A stretch of DNA of 64,000 nucleotides, from contig JARCOQ010000005.1 in the NCBI GenBank assembly GCA_029207755.1, positions 50,185,563 through 50,249,562 of the forward strand. The letters are read 5' to 3'. Made by a program: the position numbers and the translations under genes. Source of the DNA: Chamaea fasciata. Taxonomy: Eukaryota; Chordata; Aves; Passeriformes; Sylviidae. This document shows, in pieces, positions 56,329-64,000 of the stretch. The notes beneath the pieces were generated by a model. It was not told where the DNA came from. It saw only the letters and a program-made list of their open reading frames with translations, and searched no databases. How positions within the stretch are numbered: position 1 is the first letter of the stretch; each line of letters starts with the position of its first letter.

Positions 56329-59300
56329 TTTCAGGTCCACAATACCTTCCTTCGGTTTTGCTAGGGCTACGCAAGAAAACAGCCACAGGAAGATAGAAGA
56401 TGATCTATTAAATCAAGACCAACTTTTTTGGTGAACATCTTGTACACAAGAAGAGAGTTTTAACGGGGATGCCTGCTCCTTGCAAAGCACCTACATTTTA
56501 TTTTAGACAAGAAGGAATACGGAGGAGATACAGTCACATTCTACTTTTACTGCAGCTGAATGAGCAGCGGTCTCAGTGTTCACTGAAGAATGAGAATTGG
56601 CATTGGTTTGAAACACTCAATGAAGATGTCAATGGCATTTGCTTTTCTAAAGAACTTCTTCTGCCCGTGTAAGATTTTTCTTTAAAGTGCATTTTAGGAA
56701 AAAGAAGAGTAATAATAATAATTAAAAAAAACCAAAAATCAGTAAGACCCCAAAATCCACGAGAAGTATTTTTGGAGCTGCCATCAACAATCCATAGCCT
56801 TAAGTCCAGCCACAGAACAGAAGCAGCTCCAGTGACTCAGCCACGTCACGTGAGTTCCAGTAGCCTCGAATGCACTGAAGGCATTGTGTCTTGCTTCATT
56901 GGGTACTATGTTGCACTGTACGGAAGTCTATCAAAGCCAGCTGAATGAAATGAACAATTCTTTCTATTTCAAGAAGGAAAAGCACTTGACCAGGAAATAC
57001 AGAAGAAGACTGGACAGAGATTGGCAAATAAGGCAAGACTGCAGCACCCCTTGCTAAAACACCAAATGAACACCTGCAAAACACAGAAAAAAGTCTGCCT
57101 TCTTCTTTTATCGTCGCTAAAGTGGACAGTCTACCTGCTTCCTGGGTCCAAACATAGTTCAAACTGCAAATTGTTCGTTTGTTTCAACTGCACGGTGAAG
57201 AATCCTCACCAAACCATGCCCTGCTCCATTTATGATCAACGTATTCTTGTTCGGCTTCTTGGGAAAGTTTCCAAGGAGATTTTCATCATATTGGTCGTGA
57301 TGAAATACTAAAGAAACCACCCAGGAATCGCATTTTCTAACTACAGAACTGCTCCTGACATCTGTAGCAAAATTTCATTTGCTTTTCTTTGTCCTCTAAC
57401 GCACCCATTAATATTGGTCACTTAACCACACTGAGCTCTCTTCACTTGCACTTGCACTTTCGGTTTCTTTTTTTTCCAGCTTGATGCTGCCTCAGAAACG
57501 ATGTCTGCAGGAGCTGCACGTTAGACAGGCACGTCAGCTCTTCAGAAAGTGGAGGCTGTAAGGATTAAAAGGGACTCTCTCAAGTGGAAGGCAGGATTCT
57601 GGCTTGCAGGGCTGCTGTCCATGCTCAGAAGGACAGCAGCAAGGTAACACTCAGCTGTTCTTAAGGTAAAATTCAAGCTTCCTGCCTTAGAAAGAAGGCT
57701 AAGTTTTTACCTCAGCTCTACCCTCTCCAAGTTCTAGGAAAAAAAAAAAAAAAAAAAAAAAGTGGTGTCTTCACGCCCTCAAGCTTTTCTCCATCCTTTT
57801 TTTTGACCCTAATTGCTCCTCCACTCGCCGTGATGCTTTTGGTTGCATGAGATAGGGGCTGCCTGGGTCACAGGAGCAGCCCAGGGAAGCAGGAGGCACG
57901 GAAGGAAAAGCGGAGGGCAACAGGCAGAAGCCATTTCCAAAGCGCTTTCCGTGTTGAATGCTGCCAAGACAAAGCACACCCTGTGCTTTCTGGATGGAGC
58001 TCGAGCACCTCAGCAATGAGCCGAATGTTTAGGCTGCAGACACCGGGGCTTGCTATCCCTGCTTCTCCTTTGCCTCGGTGTATTTTACACAAGCAGGCAA
58101 TGAACGCAACCAGGTGCCTACAACCAGAAGCAGGCACGGCAACAGTTCAGCCACATCCAATTTAACCTCAGCGGAGAAGGAGAAGCGCTAAAGCAGCAGC
58201 GAGTACCGCAAAACCACCGCATCAGGGGGAACGCCAAACATGTCTTTGGTGATTTCTACTGCTGGGACACGGTCACACTTGTCTGTGCGGTGCAACCACC
58301 AAGGGTTTCTATCCTCCTCTCCCGAAAAAACGAGTGCTACGCTTTGGTTTTGCCCGGCACTGAGAGGCTGCGCTGGTAGCTTGCCGAGCTTCCCTAGCTC
58401 GCCGCAGTTCACGCGCCTTACGTAGATGACGCAGCAGAGGCTATTCAGGAAAGTTAGCGTAGGTTACGCAATCGACGTAAATCGCCTCGGCTGCCCAAGT
58501 TCCCTGGCGGATCGGGATTGCTGGTGCCCAGGGCAACTGTTTTTTTCCTAAGGTTCAAAGCAAGAAGCTAGAGGAGGAAGTTCTGCTAAAAAATCCAAAC
58601 ATCAGCGGAGCTGGCAGACTTAGACCAAAAGCAGAAAAAGCTGAAAAGATGCTCGGTGTTCCAAGCTGCACACTTCGATTTTCAAGCAGAGAAAGAAGGA
58701 CAAAAAAGAAAAAAAATATTCTTAGCACCCTGATGAAACATTCACTACCAACTACAGATACTGGGAGGCTGAAAGTCAGAAGATGGCTTTAACATCCCTT
58801 TTCTTCACGGGCTTAACGGTCATTTTCTTGGACAACACCTCATCTAAGCTTTAAGGCCTTAGCAGAAGTTTTACCATCTTTCCCATTCACTTTCTATAAA
58901 ATTCCTCTTAGTGGGCAATGAAGGAAATCAGTCCTATTTCATATCTGCCAATCATAGAATCACCTCTTTCTTCTAGAGAAAGAAAACCAAACCAAAACCA
59001 AACCGAACCAAAAAACCCCAACAAAACAACAACAACAAACCACAGAAGAAAGCAGACAAAAAAACCAAACCAACAGGTTTCTGAAACTTGCTTTGAAAGA
59101 GAAAAACTGGATTCCAAGACTAACTGTGAAGCATCCTCCTTTGACTAGAAATGGGATTTCCCACCCCAGGACACAGCAGTGCCCAGGGTAGCCCCCGAAC
59201 CCTGCAGAGCCCAGCTCTGCTGAGGTGGGGAGCAGCTTTGGTCTCTTCTTCCAGGCAGCCTGGAGCAAGCACAAACAGCAGCAGACAAAGCTCACCCAAG

Positions 59301-59449
59301 CCCCTGGCTTCATGACCTCCTAGGCAGAGCAACAGCAGTCATGAATATTTAATCCAAATATACTCTGTTGATTTATCAACGAGTCTTTTTGGCATGACTT
59401 GAAACCTACACAATTAAATATAGTAGAGAGGATGTAGAAAGGAGTGAAA
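56329..59449. repeat. Macrosatellite unit 19 (3121 bp, mosaic)
   Basis: Carries the older-subtype states G248, G335, T395 with A8, C1072, T1360 and C3030 (units 1 and 4), combined with A2775 of the newer subtype. The A-tract (23 A, 57739-57761) lacks the preceding C and is followed by an eight-T run, as in unit 12. It lies between two T248-type units. Confidence 0.98.
57739..57761 (+). repeat. Variable A-tract, unit 19 (23 A)
   Basis: 23 A, no preceding C, as in unit 12. Confidence 0.95.
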
Positions 59450-62400
59450 TTTCAGGTCCACAATACCTTCCTTCGGTTTTGCTAGGGCTACGCAAGAAAA
59501 CAGCCACAGGAAGATAGAAGATGATCTATTAAATCAAGACCAACTTTTTTGGTGAACATCTTGTACACAAGAAGAGAGTTTTAACGGGGATGCCTGCTCC
59601 TTGCAAAGCACCTACATTTTATTTTAGACAAGAAGGAATACGGAGGAGATACAGTCACATTCTACTTTTACTGCAGCTGAATGAGCAGCGGTCTCATTGT
59701 TCACTGAAGAATGAGAATTGGCATTGGTTTGAAACACTCAATGAAGATGTCAATGGCATTTGCTTTTCTAAAGAACTTCTTCTTCCCGTGTAAGATTTTT
59801 CTTTAAAGTGCATTTTAGGAAAAAGAAGAGTAATAATAATAATGAAAAAAAAACCAAAAATCAGTAAGACCCCAAAATCCACGAGAAGTATTTTTGGAGC
59901 TGCCATCAACAATCCATAGCCTTAAGTCCAGCCACAGAACAGAAGCAGCTCCAGTGACTCAGCCACGTCACGTGAGTTCCAGTAGCCTCGAATGCACTGA
60001 AGGCATTGTGTCTTGCTTCATTGGGTACTATGTTGCACTGTACGGAAGTCTATCAAAGCCAGCTGAATGAAATGAACAATTCTTTCTATTTCAAGAAGGA
60101 AAAGCACTTGACCAGGAAATACAGAAGAAGACTGGACAGAGATTGGCAAATAAGGCAAGACTGCAGCACCCCTTGCTAAAACACCAAATGAACACCTGCA
60201 AAACACAGAAAAAAGTCTGCCTTCTTCTTTTATCGTCGCTAAAGTGGACAGTCTACCTGCTTCCTGGGTCCAAACATAGTTCAAACTGCAAATTGTTCGT
60301 TTGTTTCAACTGCACGGTGAAGAATCCTCACCAAACCATGCCCTGCTCCATTTATGATCAACGTATTCTTGTTCGGCTTCTTGGGAAAGTTTCCAAGGAG
60401 ATTTTCATCATATTGGTCGTGATGAAATACTAAAGAAACCACCCAGGAATCGCATTTTCTAACTACAGAACTGCTCCTGACATCTGTAGCAAAATTTCAT
60501 TTGCTTTTCTTTGTCCTCTAATGCACCCATTAATATTGGTCACTTAACCACACTGAGCTCTCTTCACTTGCACTTGCACTTTCGGTTTCTTTTTTTTCCA
60601 GCTTGATGCTGCCTCAGAAACGATGTCTGCAGGAGCTGCACGTTAGACAGGCACGTCAGCTCTTCAGAAAGTGGAGGCTGTAAGGATTAAAAGGGACTCT
60701 CTCAAGTGGAAGGCAGGATTCTGGCTTGCAGGGCTGCTGTCCATGCTCAGAAGGACAGCAGCAAGGTAACACTCAGCTGTTCTTAAGGTAAAATTCAAGC
60801 TTCCTGCCTCAGAAAGAAGGCTAAGTTTTTACCTCAGCTCTACCCTCTCCAAGTTCTAGGCAAAAAAAAAAAAAAAAAAAAAAAGTGGTGTCTTCACGCC
60901 CTCAAGCTTTTCTCCATCCTTTTTTTTGACCCTAATTGCTCCTCCACTCGCCGTGATGCTTTTGGTTGCATGAGATAGGGGCTGCCTGGGTCACAGGAGC
61001 AGCCCAGGGAAGCAGGAGGCACGGAAGGAAAAGCGGAGGGCAACAGGCAGAAGCCATTTCCAAAGCGCTTTCCGTGTTGAATGCTGCCAAGACAAAGCAC
61101 ACCCTGTGCTTTCTGGATGGAGCTCGAGCACCTCAGCAATGAGCCGAATGTTTAGGCTGCAGACACCGGGGCTTGCTATCCCTGCTTCTCCTTTGCCTCG
61201 GTGTATTTTACACAAGCAGGCAATGAACGCAACCAGGTGCCTACAACCAGAAGCAGGCACGGCAACAGTTCAGCCACATCCAATTTAACCTCAGCGGAGA
61301 AGGAGAAGCGCTAAAGCAGCAGCGAGTACCGCAAAACCACCGCATCAGGGGGAACGCCAAACATGTCTTTGGTGATTTCTACTGCTGGGACACGGTCACA
61401 CTTGTCTGTGCGGTGCAACCACCAAGGGTTTCTATCCTCCTCTCCCGAAAAAACGAGTGCTACGCTTTGGTTTTGCCCGGCACTGAGAGGCTGCGCTGGT
61501 AGCTTGCCGAGCTTCCCTAGCTCGCCGCAGTTCACGCGCCTTACGTAGATGACGCAGCAGAGGCTATTCAGGAAAGTTAGCGTAGGTTACGCAATTGACG
61601 TAAATCGCCTCGGCTGCCCAAGTTCCCTGGCGGATCGGGATTGCTGGTGCCCAGGGCAACTGTTTTTTTCCTAAGGTTCAAAGCAAGAAGCTAGAGGAGG
61701 AAGTTCTGCTAAAAAATCCAAACATCAGCGCAGCTGGCAGACTTAGACCAAAAGCAGAAAAAGCTGAAAAGATGCTCGGTGTTCCAAGCTGCACACTTCG
61801 ATTTTCAAGCAGAGAAAGAAGGACAAAAAAGAAAAAAAATATTCTTAGCACCCTGATGAAACATTCACTACCAACTACAGATACTGGGAGGCTGAAAGTC
61901 AGAAGATGGCTTTAACATCCCTTTTCTTCACGGGCTTAACGGTCATTTTCTTGGACAACACCTCATCTAAGCTTTAAGGCCTTAGCAGAAGTTTTACCAT
62001 CTTTCCCATTCACTTTCTATAAAATTCCTCTTAGTGGGCAATGAAGGAAATCAGTCATATTTCATATCTGCCAATCATAGAATCACCTCTTTCTTCTAGA
62101 GAAAGAAAACCAAACCAAAACCAAACCGAACCAAAAAACCCCAACAAAACAACAACAACAAACCACAGAAGAAAGCAGACAAAAAAACCAAACCAACAGG
62201 TTTCTGAAACTTGCTTTGAAAGAGAAAAACTGGATTCCAAGACTAACTGTGAAGCATCCTCCTTTGACTAGAAATGGGATTTCCCACCCCAGGACACAGC
62301 AGTGCCCAGGGTAGCCCCCGAACCCTGCAGAGCCCAGCTCTGCTGAGGTGGGGAGCAGCTTTGGTCTCTTCTTCCAGGCAGCCTGGAGCAAGCACAAACA

Positions 62401-62572
62401 GCAGCAGACAAAGCTCACCCAAGCCCCTGGCTTCATGAGCTCCTAGGCAGAGCAACAGCAGTCATGAATATTTAATCCAAATATACTCTGTTGATTTATC
62501 AACGAGTCTTTTTGGCATGACTTGAAACCTACACAATTAAATATAGTAGAGAGGATGTAGAAAGGAGTGAAA
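59450..62572. repeat. Macrosatellite unit 20 (3123 bp)
   Basis: T248 and G395 as in unit 6, but with an eight-T run after the 23-A tract (60862-60884), a seven-T run at 2254 and A2648 as in units 4 and 12. Private changes at 61596 (C to T, loses a CpG in the CpG-rich segment) and 61731 (G to C). Confidence 0.98.
60862..60884 (+). repeat. Variable A-tract, unit 20 (23 A)
   Basis: 23 A with the usual preceding C. Confidence 0.95.
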
Positions 62573-64000
62573 TTTCAGGTCCACAATACCTTCCTTCGGT
62601 TTTGCTAGGGCTACGCAAGAAAACAGCCACAGGAAGATAGAAGATGATCTATTAAATCAAGACCAACTTTTTTGGTGAACATCTTGTACACAAGAAGAGA
62701 GTTTTAACGGGGATGCCTGCTCCTTGCAAAGCACCTACATTTTATTTTAGACAAGAAGGAATACGGAGGAGATACAGTCACATTCTACTTTTACTGCAGC
62801 TGAATGAGCAGCGGTCTCATTGTTCACTGAAGAATGAGAATTGGCATTGGTTTGAAACACTCAATGAAGATGTCAATGGCATTTGCTTTTCTAAAGAACT
62901 TCTTCTTCCCGTGTAAGATTTTTCTTTAAAGTGCATTTTAGGAAAAAGAAGAGTAATAATAATAATGAAAAAAAAACCAAAAATCAGTAAGACCCCAAAA
63001 TCCACGAGAAGTATTTTTGGAGCTGCCATCAACAATCCATAGCCTTAAGTCCAGCCACAGAACAGAAGCAGCTCCAGTGACTCAGCCACGTCACGTGAGT
63101 TCCAGTAGCCTCGAATGCACTGAAGGCATTGTGTCTTGCTTCATTGGGTACTATGTTGCACTGTACGGAAGTCTATCAAAGCCAGCTGAATGAAATGAAC
63201 AATTCTTTCTATTTCAAGAAGGAAAAGCACTTGACCAGGAAATACAGAAGAAGACTGGACAGAGATTGGCAAATAAGGCAAGACTGCAGCACCCCTTGCT
63301 AAAACACCAAATGAACACCTGCAAAACACAGAAAAAAGTCTGCCTTCTTCTTTTATCGTCGCTAAAGTGGACAGTCTACCTGCTTCCTGGGTCCAAACAT
63401 AGTTCAAACTGCAAATTGTTCGTTTGTTTCAACTGCACGGTGAAGAATCCTCAGCAAACCATGCCCTGCTCCATTTATGATCAACGTATTCTTGTTCGGC
63501 TTCTTGGGAAAGTTTCCAAGGAGATTTTCATCATATTGGTCGTGATGAAATACTAAAGAAACCACCCAGGAATCGCATTTTCTAACTACAGAACTGCTCC
63601 TGACATCTGTAGCAAAATTTCATTTGCTTTTCTTTGTCCTCTAATGCACCCATTAATATTGGTCACTTAACCACACTGAGCTCTCTTCACTTGCACTTGC
63701 ACTTTCGGTTTCTTTTTTTTCCAGCTTGATGCTGCCTCAGAAACGATGTCTGCAGGAGCTGCACGTTAGACAGGCACGTCAGCTCTTCAGAAAGTGGAGG
63801 CTGTAAGGATTAAAAGGGACTCTCTCAAGTGGAAGGCAGGATTCTGGCTTGCAGGGCTGCTGTCCATGCTCAGAAGGACAGCAGCAAGGTAACACTCAGC
63901 TGTTCTTAAGGTAAAATTCAAGCTTCCTGCCTCAGAAAGAAGGCTAAGTTTTTACCTCAGCTCTACCCTCTCCAAGTTCTAGGCAAAAAAAAAAAAAAAA
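62573..64000. repeat. Macrosatellite unit 21 (partial, first 1428 bp)
   Basis: T248, G395, T701, T1072, C1360. A private C-to-G change at 63454 turns His into Gln in the 96-codon ORF. The window ends inside the A-tract (63985 onward, at least 16 A), so the array continues beyond it. Confidence 0.97.
63985..64000 (+). repeat. Variable A-tract, unit 21 (cut by window end)
   Basis: At least 16 A; true length unknown. Confidence 0.95.

Larger units (their letters stand above)
1..64000. repeat. Macrosatellite array, ~3.1-kb unit, 20 full copies plus one partial
   Basis: The same ~3.1-kb sequence recurs head to tail from the first to the last base, with no spacer and no unique DNA. Phase is arbitrary and is set by window base 1. 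Neighbouring copies differ at only a few sites. Diagnostic sites in unit 1 coordinates are: 248 G/T, 335 G/T, 395 T/G (linked to A8/A9 after it), 413 G/A, 467+470 T,C/C,T, 564 T/G, 701 T/G, 925 G/A, 1072 C/T, 1360 T/C, A-tract 1412-1462, 1578 A/G, 1683 C/A, 1786 T/A, 1791 A/G, 1891 C/T, 12-bp indel 2211-2222, T-run 2254-2261, 2381 T/C, 2393 A/G, A-run 2424-2430, 2648 C/A, 2680-2681 CT/AC/AT, 2775 G/A, 2820 G/A, 2973 C/T, 3030 C/G. Unit size and lack of coding content fit a vertebrate macrosatellite. CTCGAG (XhoI; 1702-1707 in unit 1) appears once per unit by eye. Confidence 0.98.

Noticed and set aside
1..64000. CRISPR array
   Set aside because: Repeats are kilobase-sized with no short repeat/spacer alternation.
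1..64000. Tandem protein gene family (for example DUX4-type D4Z4, or the avian W-linked HINTW array)
   Set aside because: The longest ORF is 119 codons. No homeodomain or His-X-His-X-His histidine-triad motif is visible in any translated frame, and variable codons change amino acids freely.
1..64000. Chicken MHM-type repeat
   Set aside because: As I recall, that unit is a ~2.2-kb BamHI repeat. This period is ~3.1 kb and I see no GGATCC in the unit. A functional analogy is possible, but identity is not supported.
1..64000. rDNA or histone gene repeat
   Set aside because: No rRNA-like or histone sequence is seen, and the composition and ORFs do not fit.

Overview
The whole window is one head-to-tail tandem array of a ~3.1-kb unit: 20 complete copies plus the first 1,428 bp of a twenty-first, with no unique flanking sequence at either end. 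All copies lie in the same orientation. I see no convincing protein-coding gene, rRNA, tRNA, CRISPR array or transposon. Intron-like splice signals, a long A-homopolymer, low CpG outside one segment and CA-only low-complexity sequence point to a vertebrate macrosatellite. A bird is my best guess (AACC/CAA-type low complexity next to a short string like those in avian CR1 elements), but that is inference. Nothing in the window identifies species or chromosome.

Layout (unit phase set by window base 1). Unit starts: 1, 3164, 6280, 9407, 12521, 15645, 18771, 21898, 25039, 28203, 31319, 34446, 37567, 40691, 43819, 46946, 50074, 53201, 56329, 59450, 62573. Raw unit lengths run from 3113-3116 to 3164 bp. 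Once a variable A-tract (14-52 A) and one 12-bp indel are set aside, every complete unit is 3098-3103 bp. Copies differ at about 25 diagnostic sites, so each has a recognisable haplotype.

Higher-order structure. Units 1-5 (1-15644) and units 9-13 (25039-40690) carry the same series of haplotypes in the same order at ~25.04-kb spacing, so a five-unit block was duplicated recently. Units 14-18 (40691-56328) form a homogenised run of one subtype also seen in unit 7. Unit 19 is a mosaic of the older subtype lying between units of the newer subtype. Units 11 and 12 carry short patches that look like gene conversion.

Inside a unit (unit 1 coordinates): an ARE/MARE-like plus TCACGTGA composite at 504-525; a perfect IRF-element match at 1128-1139 overlapping a good 3' splice site; a candidate 164-nt non-coding exon at 1152-1315 ending in a 10-bp hairpin, with two alternative donors; the A-tract at 1412-1462; a weak CTCF-like site at 1921-1934; a CpG-rich segment at about 2041-2230 with C/EBP and ARE-like matches; a TATAAAA box at 2609; and a CA-only tract at 2697-2758. 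Together these would suit a repeated non-coding transcription unit or regulatory macrosatellite, but no expression evidence is available here. The short ORFs in each unit look like by-products of recent homogenisation.
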